In this document: piece by piece, positions 28,467 through 37,202 of the stretch
Layout: each line of letters starts with the position of its first letter
Numbering within the stretch: position 1 is the stretch's first letter
Assembly: GCF_000317555.1 (NCBI RefSeq)
Contig: NC_019745.1
Location: forward strand, 1,240,001 to 1,304,000
Length of the DNA: 64,000 nt
Direction of reading: 5' to 3'
Source: Gloeocapsa sp. PCC 7428
GTDB taxonomy: Bacteria > Cyanobacteriota > Cyanobacteriia > Cyanobacteriales > Chroococcidiopsidaceae
Made by a program: the position numbers and the translations under genes
Notes under the pieces: model-generated
What the model was told of the DNA's origin: nothing
What the model saw: only the letters and a program-made list of their open reading frames with translations
The model's database searches: none

Positions 28467-29129
28467 ATGGCTAAATCAGACCAAAATCAATTCTTCCGGC
28501 TGTTACCAATTGTTGTAGGTGCGCTAGGAGGAACATTACTTCTGCTTAACCGTTTGTTGACACCAGAATTGACGGGTTCACAGGCGCGAGCAGATGCGCT
28601 AGGGATTATGCTAAGCGCAATATTAATTTTGACAGGTTTGCTGTGGCAGCGAATTACACCGCGATCGCCCGATACCGTCAGTTTAGTCGGGCAAGAAGGT
28701 TTTGAGATTGCACCATTGCCAGAGCCAGCAAAAACAGAACTAGCTTGGGCATCGCACTTACTGTTAACAAATACCGCAACGCGATCGCTAGTCGTATTCT
28801 ACCAAGGTAAAGTATTGCTGCGGCGGGGTATTTTGGGTCAACAACCAGAAGTCAAACCAGGGGCAATTTTGCAACGCGTGCTAGAAAAGCACAAACCTGT
28901 TTACTTAGTAGACTTAAAAATATACCCAGGACGGATTGAATTTGACTACTTGCCAGAGAATACTCAAGGTGTAATAGTACAACCAATTGGTCAAGAGGGG
29001 GCGTTGATTTTAGCAGCTAATGCACCACGTAGCTATACTAAGCAAGACGAAAATTGGATCGCTGGAATTGCTGATAAGTTAAGTGTCACGCTCAAGAACT
29101 CTACAAATGTTGCTCCTGTCTCTGGATAA
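28467..29129 (+). CDS. cofactor assembly of complex C subunit B (CCB2/CCB4-like)
   Basis: This family is needed to attach the extra heme ci to cytochrome b6 of the b6f complex. The 220-residue protein has two hydrophobic segments near the N-terminus (LLPIVVGALGGTLLLLNRLL and ALGIMLSAILILTGLLW) and a soluble C-terminal domain with the typical LLLTNTATRSLVVFYQGKVLLR. It starts 30 bp after rpaB and ends 6 bp before the DUF456 gene, so the three genes look like an operon. Assignment to CCB2 or CCB4 is not attempted. Confidence 0.8.
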   Translation: MAKSDQNQFFRLLPIVVGALGGTLLLLNRLLTPELTGSQARADALGIMLSAILILTGLLWQRITPRSPDTVSLVGQEGFEIAPLPEPAKTELAWASHLLLTNTATRSLVVFYQGKVLLRRGILGQQPEVKPGAILQRVLEKHKPVYLVDLKIYPGRIEFDYLPENTQGVIVQPIGQEGALILAANAPRSYTKQDENWIAGIADKLSVTLKNSTNVAPVSG

Positions 29130-29135
29130 AGCTTT

Positions 29136-29657
29136 ATGTTGTTAACGCTGTATTGGGTGCTAGTTGCCCTGATGATTGTTGGTGTCATTGGCGCTGTGGT
29201 TCCAGGAATCCCTGGAACCAGTTTAATTTTAATCGCCATTATTATTTGGGGGGTTCTCCAAGGCTCGTTGAGTAGTATTGCTGTCCCACTCACTGTTGCG
29301 ATCGTTGTCTTGCTTGCGAGTATCGGAATTGATTTTCTAGCAAGTTACTGGGGTGCGAAACGTGCTGGTGCAAGTAAATGGGGACAAATAGGCGCAATTG
29401 TCGGTTTAATCTTAGGCTTTTTAGGCTTATTACCAACTTTACCCTTTGGTGGACCTTTACTCGGTATTCTCCTCGGACCATTCCTTGGAGCAATTATAGG
29501 AGAATATCTTTATCAGCGTAATTGGCAACTAGCCGTCAAAGCTGGAGTAGGAATTGTCGTCGGTTCTTTGATAGGCAATTTAATTCAGGGAGCGTTAGCA
29601 ATTGTTACTTTAAGTGTTTTTGTATTAACAACTTGGTCGCAAATTGTTGGCATCTAA
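29136..29657 (+). CDS. DUF456 family membrane protein
   Basis: A 173-residue hydrophobic protein with Gly-rich transmembrane hairpins; the segment VIGAVVPGIPGTSLILIAII and the ASYWGAKRAGASKWGQIGAI loop identify DUF456. Function is unknown. It is probably cotranscribed with the upstream CCB-like gene (6-bp gap). A small hairpin follows the stop codon. Confidence 0.82.
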   Translation: MLLTLYWVLVALMIVGVIGAVVPGIPGTSLILIAIIIWGVLQGSLSSIAVPLTVAIVVLLASIGIDFLASYWGAKRAGASKWGQIGAIVGLILGFLGLLPTLPFGGPLLGILLGPFLGAIIGEYLYQRNWQLAVKAGVGIVVGSLIGNLIQGALAIVTLSVFVLTTWSQIVGI

Positions 29658-29659
29658 AT

Positions 29660-29678
29660 CATGTTTTAGAAAAGCATG
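29660..29678 (+). terminator. hairpin after DUF456 gene, possible terminator
   Basis: CATGTTTT pairs with AAAGCATG (8 bp with one T-G pair) around a 3-nt loop, two bases after the stop codon. There is no T-tract, so confidence is low. Confidence 0.35.
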
Positions 29679-29823
29679 AGTGTTGTTGATGAATTCTACA
29701 AGCTAGCTTCTCGCTTAGCAGTACTTCTAAAAATATAAATTCCCCGTTCTGATGGATATTACTATTTTCAATAACGTATTTATTGATTCAACAGAAACGT
29801 TATAGTTAAGTTAGTCATGGTAT

Positions 29824-30213
29824 TTAGTTGCATTTAACGGGTTTTAATCGAACTTGAAGATGACGAGTGAGTACGTGACATTCACCTTGAGTTACCTCGA
29901 CTTTCTCTAAGACAGAAGTTTCATAACCATCGCTTGATGTGGATACGGTATAGACTCCAGGACGTTCAAACACTCCTCCATATATAAATTGTCCTGTTGG
30001 TGTTACACCGCTAAGTTGAAGTTCCTCTTGGAAGTTCTGCTTTTGGACAACAACTTTAGCTTCTAGTGGTAAATTTGTTTGAGCATCAGAAATTGTTACT
30101 GTAATTGCAGGTTCTATGCTAGGAGTGCAAAAAGTCATAGTGTCAGGTTCAGGAGATTGAGCAGATACAAAAACTATTCCAAGAAGAGATAGCGAGCTTA
30201 AATATCTGTCCAC
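29824..30213 (-). CDS. small secreted protein with carboxypeptidase-regulatory-like fold
   Basis: A short signal peptide (RYLSSLSLLGIVFVSAQS) is followed by a single beta-sandwich-like domain (ITVTISDAQTNLPLEAKVVV, GVYTVSTSSDGYETSVLEKV) resembling carboxypeptidase regulatory-like repeats. Four cysteines could form disulfides outside the cytoplasm only in part. The start is GTG at 30213, preceded by GGAGAGG. No known function. It lies downstream of the subtilase gene on the opposite side of a 150-bp gap, same strand. Confidence 0.6.
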   Translation of the reverse strand: MDRYLSSLSLLGIVFVSAQSPEPDTMTFCTPSIEPAITVTISDAQTNLPLEAKVVVQKQNFQEELQLSGVTPTGQFIYGGVFERPGVYTVSTSSDGYETSVLEKVEVTQGECHVLTRHLQVRLKPVKCN

Positions 30214-30367
30214 GATCGCAGTCCTCTCCTATTAAATCTTTTCATGTAGAACTGTTAACTGGCAGTCATCTAATTGTAAAATAAAAAATTCTAAAAACGG
30301 GTATCAAAGTTTTTGCTGTTATGTAGTCTCTTCTCTTAAGTTTTCCTGGTTTCTAACCCCTGCTATC

Positions 30368-32359
30368 CTATACAAATATGGAACGACCGGAATAGAGATT
30401 TGCTAAGTCAGCACTACGCTGGAGTGCTACTGCACGACGCACAGCAGCATCTGCATTGACTAATCCGTGACCAAAAGTATTATCTCGTCCCTCTGCTCCT
30501 AAATCCATTGCTGTATCGATTAAAATCTGACGTACTTGCCCTCCTGTCAAGCTGGAATTAACACTCCACACCAAGGAAGCAATTCCAGCTACGTTAGGAT
30601 TAGCGCCAGAGGTTCCGCCAAAAAAGCGCATATTACCGAATTTATCAATCGCTGGAGAATCGGTTGCTGCTACTAATGTTAAATTAGAACCACGGTTAGA
30701 GTAACTAGCAAGATTGACAGAAGAAGCATTAGTCAAGCCATCTACCCTCGTTGTAGCACTTGTGTTCCGTAGTGCGCCAACTGACATAACATTGTCATGC
30801 GTTGTTTCTAATTGCGCAACACCACTAACGCTTGTTAAGTAATTAGGATCGGAAAGATTGCCATTAGGACCACCATTACCGGCTGCGATCGCAAAAATAG
30901 CAATGTCAGAGTTATCTCGAATTAACTGTTCAAGTTGTTCGCGCGTTCCACCACTATTAAACCAATCACCTTGAATTCCGCCTTGGAAAACAACTCGTTG
31001 ATTTCTAGCTCGTGCATAGCTAATAGTATCTTGAATCGCTTGCTGTAGAGATACACCTCTGTATACGTCATTCACGTACACATTGCTGTTCCAGTTAATT
31101 CCTGAGATACCAGAGGAATTATTGGCAGTCGAAGACATGATACTAATTGCAGAATGTCCATGTCCGTAGTTATTAAAGTTGTCATCATCACTAGGATCAG
31201 TAATCAAGCGATCTATTGCAATATCAACAATATCTCCGCTCGCACCGGCTGCTGTTAAAATTCCTGTATCTAAAGAAGCTAGTAAGACATTACTAGTCCC
31301 TTGAGTAAAGCGCCATGCGCTACCAACATCAGATATATGTAAGTTCCATTGAGAACCGAAGAAAGTATCGTTAGTGCGTACTTGCAACTCAAAGATTGAG
31401 GAGTCTAAAAAGCGCAATCTTTCAATACCTTGTAAGTAAATTTCTCGACCATCAGCAAGATTTATATAGTCGAATGCTGTACCTCCAAAAATTGCTTGGT
31501 TAGCAGTTGAGCCTGACAACGGATTAAAATCGGCGAGGCTTATGCCATTGATACTAGTAATACTAGAAGGAGAAATTCCAGATAAGTTTAACGTATCTGT
31601 ACCCCCGCGTCCAATAATGACTGCACCTATCCCCAAGTCTGCTGTATAGTCGATAGTCTCACCCTTAAAAGAGCCATTAATTCGGTTCCAAGATAGTACA
31701 TTTATGGCTTGAGAAGCAGAAGCAAACTCTTGACCGTCAGTAGTACGAGCTACTGCACGCAGTTGATAACTATCTCCAGTAAAATTGGAAAAGCTAGCGA
31801 GATTAATTAACTCATTCGATAAGTTAGCTTGATTCCAAGTTCCCAGAGTTGATACAACACCATTGCCTTTTAGGGCTTCTAGACGTACATCTAATAAAGA
31901 AAAAACGTTGTCTAAATTATAGTTGAGACGTAAAGCTCCACTTTCAAAGACGCTATTTAAAGTATTGTCTCCCGAAGCATCAAATACACTAAATTTAGTA
32001 AAGATAGGATGAATACTTGTCGTAGCTAATGGATCGCTAGTACTGTCATTCGATAGGTAACTTGTGATATGTGGGTAATTATTAAAAGCTGAGTATGTGC
32101 TTTCTTGAATTTCCTGGTCTGTAATTATCTGAGTTAATAAATTATCTTGGGAAGAGCTTAGATATGTCGGAGCAGGTAAGTTAGAAACATCAGGAGAACA
32201 AGTTGCTGAGTTACTCGATCCGTTGTTTCTGTTTATTACTGGTTCAGTAAGTTCTGAAGTTGTATTGTGCGGTACGCCTGATGAGTTTGGTTCTGAAGCT
32301 AGGGAAGTATTAAATATATTTGAACTAAAGCTTTCTAGTAGCTTTAAATTGTACGACAT
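30368..32359 (-). CDS. S8 family (subtilisin-like) serine peptidase
   Basis: The 663-residue protein has a catalytic domain from about residue 325 with the triad Asp364 (ASLDTGI), His400 (NYGHGHS) and Ser584 (GTSGANPNVAG), and the oxyanion Asn495 (AAGNGG). The 320-residue N-terminal part lacks a Sec signal peptide. It is Ser/Asn-rich and contains an RTX/serralysin-like stretch (GRGGTDTLNLS near 251-260), which fits export by a type I system (inference). Catalytic residues are complete. A Fur-box-like site lies about 340 bp upstream. Confidence 0.85.
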   Translation of the reverse strand: MSYNLKLLESFSSNIFNTSLASEPNSSGVPHNTTSELTEPVINRNNGSSNSATCSPDVSNLPAPTYLSSSQDNLLTQIITDQEIQESTYSAFNNYPHITSYLSNDSTSDPLATTSIHPIFTKFSVFDASGDNTLNSVFESGALRLNYNLDNVFSLLDVRLEALKGNGVVSTLGTWNQANLSNELINLASFSNFTGDSYQLRAVARTTDGQEFASASQAINVLSWNRINGSFKGETIDYTADLGIGAVIIGRGGTDTLNLSGISPSSITSINGISLADFNPLSGSTANQAIFGGTAFDYINLADGREIYLQGIERLRFLDSSIFELQVRTNDTFFGSQWNLHISDVGSAWRFTQGTSNVLLASLDTGILTAAGASGDIVDIAIDRLITDPSDDDNFNNYGHGHSAISIMSSTANNSSGISGINWNSNVYVNDVYRGVSLQQAIQDTISYARARNQRVVFQGGIQGDWFNSGGTREQLEQLIRDNSDIAIFAIAAGNGGPNGNLSDPNYLTSVSGVAQLETTHDNVMSVGALRNTSATTRVDGLTNASSVNLASYSNRGSNLTLVAATDSPAIDKFGNMRFFGGTSGANPNVAGIASLVWSVNSSLTGGQVRQILIDTAMDLGAEGRDNTFGHGLVNADAAVRRAVALQRSADLANLYSGRSIFV

Positions 32360-32700
32360 ATTTTTCAGATAGGTAAATCAATTCTCAAATTTCTAATAAT
32401 TTGAGGCACGAAAGATTTAGCAGACTTGTATATCTGCTTGATGAAATTAGAACTAGCAGAATTAAATCCTTGTAAGCTTGGCTTAATAAGTTATTGAATT
32501 TTTCACTTTATTTTGCTAAACAAGGAGATTTTAGTGATTCTATACATAGAATTACTAGTAATTTAGCAAGCATTTTGCGGATAAAAATAAAACATTATTG
32601 AGTTTTTATCTAAATTCTTTAAAGATTTGATTAAGAAAATATCTCTAACAAATAAATAATTTATATTTATTCTTGAGCGGAATATTAGCTATTTGTAATT

Positions 32701-32719
32701 GATTATCATTTTCATTATT
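32701..32719 (-). promoter_or_regulatory. candidate Fur box
   Basis: Read on the minus strand the 19 bases are AATAATGAAAATGATAATC, which by my alignment agree at about 15 of 19 positions with the classical consensus of GATAAT/ATTATC units. The next gene in that direction is the subtilase, 342 bp away. Iron control is therefore possible but distant. Confidence 0.4.
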
Positions 32720-32815
32720 AAACTGCGTGGCATTAGTTGGGAAAAGAGTATTTATGCAAGAGATGAACCTTTACCCTACAACACATACCACGCAGATTCG
32801 AGCCTGAATACGATC

Positions 32816-32862
32816 GCGAATTTATTCGCTACTAGATGAACTCTATCCGCCTCCGTGGACTT
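32816..32862. repeat. composite hairpin repeat, copy 4
   Basis: GCGAATTTATTCGC (32816-32829) followed by the diverged central palindrome TCCGCCTCCGTGGA. It lies directly after the 3' end of the hydrolase-fold gene. Confidence 0.65.
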
Positions 32863-32875
32863 ACGCATAAAACTA

Positions 32876-33718
32876 TTACGTAGTACGACGGAGAAATAAT
32901 TGCAGTAGATCGCCAACTTTTTCTGACCAATGCTCTTGCGGATAGTGTCCGGCTTCAGGTATTTGAACGAGTTCGACGTTTTTTAAAGACTCGACTGCGT
33001 TTTGTGTATCAGTAATCGAGAGCCAAGGATCTTTTATGCCCCAGATAACCATTGTTGGCTGATGCCACTCGCGCAAGCCTGAGTCGATTTCTGCAAGTGA
33101 TTGTTGAAGTTGGAGATTACGTACAGTAGCTAAAAGCGATCGCCCTGCTGCTGAACTTGTCAGAAAAGGCTTGCGGTAAATATTCAATTCTTGTTCGCTG
33201 ATTTGATAACGGCTGCCAGTTTCTAGCGTACGGTCAACCAACAGTGGGTCTTGCGTGAGCATATCACCCATAAAGGGTAATCCGAGTTGTTTCAGCCTCC
33301 AAGGGAGTTTAGCGTTAGGAGAAATTGGTGCATTAAGAATCGCTAAGCGTTCAATTTGCTGGGGATTGCGTAAAGCGTATTGCAAACCAACCGAACCCAA
33401 AAACCCTTGAACAACTAAGGAAAACCGCGAAATTTCTAGGGCTTGGATAAATTCGGCAAATGCAGTGATAAAAGCATCAGGCGTGTAGGCGAAATCTCGT
33501 TTATCAGGCTTAGCAGAAAAGCCACATCCAATCCAATCGGGGGCGATCGCCCGAAATCCTCTTTCGGCAAGAGTTGGCATAATTGCCGTCCAACTGTAGC
33601 TTTGGGCAGGAATACCATGAAGTAAAACAACAGGTGGCTTATCTACACTTTGAATAGGTTTATTTTCACGATAAAACCACTCCAATTTGCCTACTGTAAT
33701 TTGATTTTCGGTATTCAC
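32876..33718 (-). CDS. alpha/beta-hydrolase-fold protein with substituted nucleophile
   Basis: The 280-residue protein follows the haloalkane-dehalogenase-like hydrolase layout: oxyanion region VVLLHGIPAQSYSW, cap domain, acid residue in WGIKDPWLS and His in AGHYPQEHW. At the nucleophile elbow the sequence is LVVQGFLGSVGL, with Gly105 where Ser or Asp is expected. It may therefore be a non-catalytic member or use another chemistry. The start is GTG 33718, 20 bp after nblS on the same strand, so the two genes are probably cotranscribed. Confidence 0.8.
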   Translation of the reverse strand: MNTENQITVGKLEWFYRENKPIQSVDKPPVVLLHGIPAQSYSWTAIMPTLAERGFRAIAPDWIGCGFSAKPDKRDFAYTPDAFITAFAEFIQALEISRFSLVVQGFLGSVGLQYALRNPQQIERLAILNAPISPNAKLPWRLKQLGLPFMGDMLTQDPLLVDRTLETGSRYQISEQELNIYRKPFLTSSAAGRSLLATVRNLQLQQSLAEIDSGLREWHQPTMVIWGIKDPWLSITDTQNAVESLKNVELVQIPEAGHYPQEHWSEKVGDLLQLFLRRTT

Positions 33719-33738
33719 GACACCTGACCCTTGCTACG

Positions 33739-35700
33739 CTAGTTACCATCCGCAGCTGTAACGCTCGATGGATTCTCTAAAATTGCTGCTTGAAACACTG
33801 CCAAGTCGAACCAGAAAGTTGTGCCGACGCCAACCTCACTAACTAAGTGTACGCTGCTATGGTGCTTGTCGATAATATTTCTGACAATTGATAGCCCCAG
33901 CCCTGTTCCTTCTAGCGTATGAACGCGGTTTTCTACACGAAAGAAGCGACCAAAAATCTTCTCTTGATGTTCAGGATCAATGCCCATACCCGTATCAGAA
34001 ATCTCAATACGGACTTTTCCAGCAAGTGGCTGCGAATTGAGCCGTGGCAAGCTTTGCTTTGTTTTCGTATTCTCTATTAAGTAAGCACGAATAACAACTT
34101 TGCCGCCAGCGTTTGTGAATTTCAAAGCGTTACCAACTAGATTCGTAAACACTTGTAATAACAAGTCGTAGTTACCGAGTACGGGAGGTAATTTTGGCTC
34201 AATTTCTTGAATTAATTCAATTCCTTTATCTTTAGCATTTAACTGATAGTTACGCAGCGTTTGGTCGATCGCCTGCGCGACATCTACCGCATCAAAATGA
34301 TAGATACGGCACGATTCTAAGCGCGACAAATCTAAAACATCATTAACAAGGCGTGTCAGGCGATCTGTTTCATTGTTGGCTGTTTGGAGAAATTCGCGGC
34401 GCTGTTGTTCGCCGAGTTCTTCACCGTAGTCGTGTAAAGTTTCGATATAAGTTTTTATGTTAAATAAAGGCGTTCGCAGTTCGTGCGAGACGTTACTAAT
34501 AAACTGACTTTTCGCTTCATTCAGTTCAACTTCGCGCGTGATGTCTTGCACCGTCATCGCGATACCTTTAAGACTTTCGCGATATTGATCGAGAACCGTT
34601 GTTAACAGAATCCGAATCGTGCGATTTGTCGGTTGATTAAGCGAGACTCGAAATTCAGCACTGTCGCGTTCGCCGGCGGCAAGTTGATACAAAGGACGTG
34701 TTAACTCCATTTGTAGTACTGGTGGCAAATGATGCAAAATGTTATTTCCAACAACAGGCGCACCATCCCAACCAAACATCCGGCGTGCGATCGGATTCAC
34801 TAAAATGACGTGCATATTCGTATCGAGTAATATCGCACCATCCGCAATTGTCGAAACGAGGGTTTCGAGCTTCGCTTTCTCGGCGGTTAATTCCTCGATG
34901 TTTTGTTCCTCATAGCGTTCTAGACGCTCTGCCATTTCATTGAAGCTAAAAATTAACTCTTTGAGTTCGCCGCCGACGGGTAAGTCAATTCGCTGCTTGA
35001 AATTTCCGGCGGCAATGTTTTTCACACCTACGAGGAGTTCTTTAATTGGCTTAGTGATATATAATGCGTTAAAAACTGCGCCAAGAATCACCATTACCCA
35101 AATTGAAATAAACACGGCGATCGTGACATCCCGCGTCAGATTTGATGAGGTGATGACAGTAGGGTTGGGATTTGTGCCGATTGCCAAAACGCCTAAATAA
35201 GTGCCGTTGTGCGTTAAAGGAACAAAAACATCCGTCACAACGCCATCGGGTGTGCGATGCTGCCGCACCATAGGTAATTCAGCATTCGCAGCGTAGTCAT
35301 CGGGAAGTTGAATGCGGCGTTCGATTGTCAAAGAGTTTTGAACTTCTGAATCCCAAAAAGGAATGCCAAAGAAGATTTTGCCTGATTCATCTGCGTAGAG
35401 CATATAGCGAACGCTAGAAGTGCTGCTGTAGAAGCGTTGTGAAAACTGGGCAACTTCCGTTAAATTATCTTCGGCAATTAAGGGAGCGACATTCGATGCC
35501 AGCAATAGACCAAGATCGCGACCAAAGCGAGTATCGTTAAGACGGGCATCTTGTTGAATCGTGTTGACCGCCCAAAAGGTAAGACCGCTCATAATTAAGG
35601 AAACCACCAACGTGGCAGCAGCCATTAGCTTAGTCTGGAGCGTGAACTCTGACCACCAATGGGCGATCGCCTCTCGAATTTTCTTCAGTAAAGCTAGCAT
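33739..35700 (-). CDS. nblS: sensor histidine kinase NblS (Hik33/DspA)
   Basis: NblS is the conserved cyanobacterial kinase for high-light, nutrient and cold stress, and it signals to RpaB. Visible in order are a first membrane helix (LMAAATLVVSLIMSGLTFWAV), an extracytoplasmic sensor of about 150 residues, a second helix, HAMP (ITKPIKELLVGVKNIAAGNF), a PAS domain (VSTIADGAILLDTNMHVILV), the H box (FISNVSHELRTPLFN) and an ATPase domain with N, G1 and G2 boxes (NLVGNALKFT, DTGMGI, GTGLGLSIV). All are intact. It sits between purD and the hydrolase-fold gene, all on one strand. Confidence 0.94.
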   Translation of the reverse strand: MLALLKKIREAIAHWWSEFTLQTKLMAAATLVVSLIMSGLTFWAVNTIQQDARLNDTRFGRDLGLLLASNVAPLIAEDNLTEVAQFSQRFYSSTSSVRYMLYADESGKIFFGIPFWDSEVQNSLTIERRIQLPDDYAANAELPMVRQHRTPDGVVTDVFVPLTHNGTYLGVLAIGTNPNPTVITSSNLTRDVTIAVFISIWVMVILGAVFNALYITKPIKELLVGVKNIAAGNFKQRIDLPVGGELKELIFSFNEMAERLERYEEQNIEELTAEKAKLETLVSTIADGAILLDTNMHVILVNPIARRMFGWDGAPVVGNNILHHLPPVLQMELTRPLYQLAAGERDSAEFRVSLNQPTNRTIRILLTTVLDQYRESLKGIAMTVQDITREVELNEAKSQFISNVSHELRTPLFNIKTYIETLHDYGEELGEQQRREFLQTANNETDRLTRLVNDVLDLSRLESCRIYHFDAVDVAQAIDQTLRNYQLNAKDKGIELIQEIEPKLPPVLGNYDLLLQVFTNLVGNALKFTNAGGKVVIRAYLIENTKTKQSLPRLNSQPLAGKVRIEISDTGMGIDPEHQEKIFGRFFRVENRVHTLEGTGLGLSIVRNIIDKHHSSVHLVSEVGVGTTFWFDLAVFQAAILENPSSVTAADGN

Positions 35701-35743
35701 CTTCTCTACGTTGTTAGTGGTGGCTTCTGTTAAAACCTAACAA

Positions 35744-37027
35744 CTAAAAATTAACAGCTTTTGATTTGACTCGGTAGCCGATGTCACGCCGATAGTACAT
35801 TTTCTCAAATTGAATACAATTAACTGCTTGATAAGCAAGTGCGATCGCTTGCTCAAAATTTTCGCCAATTCCCGTAACACCGAGAACTCGACCGCCATCA
35901 GTCACGAGGTTTGATAATAGTTTGGTACCTGCATGGAAGACGTTTGCGCCTAATGCTTCTGCAAAGTCGATACCAGAAATGACTTTTCCCTTTTCATAGC
36001 TTCCAGGATAGCCACCCGCAGCAATGACAACACAAGCTGATGCACCGGATTTCCATGCGATCGGCGGCATTTGCGCTAACCGCTGTTCTACACAAGCGAG
36101 TAATAACTCTTCAAGAGGTGTTTCGAGTAGCGGTAAAATTGCTTGAGTTTCAGGATCGCCAAAGCGACAGTTAAATTCTAAAACTTTAAAATCGCCGTTG
36201 GGGGCAATCATCAAGCCAGCATACAGGACACCGCGATAGTCAATACCTTTTTTTTTGAGCGTAGCGATCGCCGGTTGTAAAACTTTTGCTTCAATTTCTG
36301 CTATCAACTCTGGCGTGACAATTGGTGCAGGCGCATAGACTCCCATACCGCCTGTATTTTCTCCTGTATCGCCTTCGCCAATGCGTTTGTGGTCTTGTGC
36401 AGGTAATAGCGGACGAATCGTTAAACCATCGGTAAGCGCTAAAACTGAGGCTTCTTGCCCAACTAAGCATTCTTCAATAACGACAAACTCGCCTGCGCCA
36501 AATTGCCCTTGAAAAATGGCGTCTATTGCACTGTGGGCTTGCGCTACCGTTTCAGCAACTGTCACCCCTTTACCGGCGGCTAAACCATCAGCTTTGACTA
36601 CAATCGGCGCGCCTTGCGCTTTGACGTAGTCTTTAGCAGCAGCTGCGTGATGAAATACAGCAGCTTTGGCAGTAGGAATTTTGGCTTCCTGCATTAAGGC
36701 TTTTGCCCAAGCTTTACTTGCTTCGATTTGTGCGCCAGCACGCGTAGGACCAAAAACTTTAATGCCGAGGCGTTGCAAGTTATCTGTAATTCCCAATGCT
36801 AGGGGAACTTCAGGACCTACGACGACAAGATCGATGTTGTGCGATCGCGCAAATTCGCCCATACTGGCAAAGTCTTCAACGCTTAATGGCAGATTTTGAC
36901 AGCGGTCTAGAATTGCCGTTCCACCATTACCAGGCGCACAGAAGACTTGTTCAACTTGCGGCGATCGTAACAATTTCCAGGCGATCGCGTGTTCGCGCCC
37001 TCCACTACCTACAACTAAAACTTTCAC
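35744..37027 (-). CDS. purD: phosphoribosylamine-glycine ligase (GAR synthetase)
   Basis: PurD joins glycine to phosphoribosylamine with ATP in purine synthesis. The N-terminal KVLVVGSGGREHAIAWKL, the ATP-grasp segment VKADGLAAGKGVTVAET and the conserved EFNCRFGDPETQ identify it. Length (427) is standard. Start is GTG 37027. nblS lies 43 bp downstream; linkage of purD and nblS is, to my knowledge, seen in other cyanobacteria. Confidence 0.96.
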   Translation of the reverse strand: MKVLVVGSGGREHAIAWKLLRSPQVEQVFCAPGNGGTAILDRCQNLPLSVEDFASMGEFARSHNIDLVVVGPEVPLALGITDNLQRLGIKVFGPTRAGAQIEASKAWAKALMQEAKIPTAKAAVFHHAAAAKDYVKAQGAPIVVKADGLAAGKGVTVAETVAQAHSAIDAIFQGQFGAGEFVVIEECLVGQEASVLALTDGLTIRPLLPAQDHKRIGEGDTGENTGGMGVYAPAPIVTPELIAEIEAKVLQPAIATLKKKGIDYRGVLYAGLMIAPNGDFKVLEFNCRFGDPETQAILPLLETPLEELLLACVEQRLAQMPPIAWKSGASACVVIAAGGYPGSYEKGKVISGIDFAEALGANVFHAGTKLLSNLVTDGGRVLGVTGIGENFEQAIALAYQAVNCIQFEKMYYRRDIGYRVKSKAVNF

Positions 37028-37047
37028 TTTGATCCTCGCAGCACTGT

Positions 37048-37080
37048 GGTAATCAGTGATTGGTAACTGGTAATTGGTAA
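37048..37080. repeat. heptamer-like short tandem repeats upstream of purD
   Basis: Units related to GGTAATT and TGATTGG repeat imperfectly. This is the TAATTGG-type short tandem repeat typical of cyanobacterial intergenic DNA. A related run at 37190-37216 covers the end of the photolyase gene. Confidence 0.6.
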
Positions 37081-37202
37081 ACGTTACACCTTCTATTACC
37101 TAATGACTCATTCTCTCACATCGTTTCACTACACATCAGCCGATTTACAAGTAGCAATTATGAAAAAGTTTGTTATAGAAATGATTAACCTCCCATTACC
37201 TA

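Larger units (their letters stand above)
32360..32875. other. AT-rich intergenic region upstream of the subtilase
   Basis: Holds a Fur-box-like sequence (32701-32719) and composite hairpin repeat copy 4 near its right end. No RNA gene is seen; a 17-codon frame at 32755 is not credible. Confidence 0.5.
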
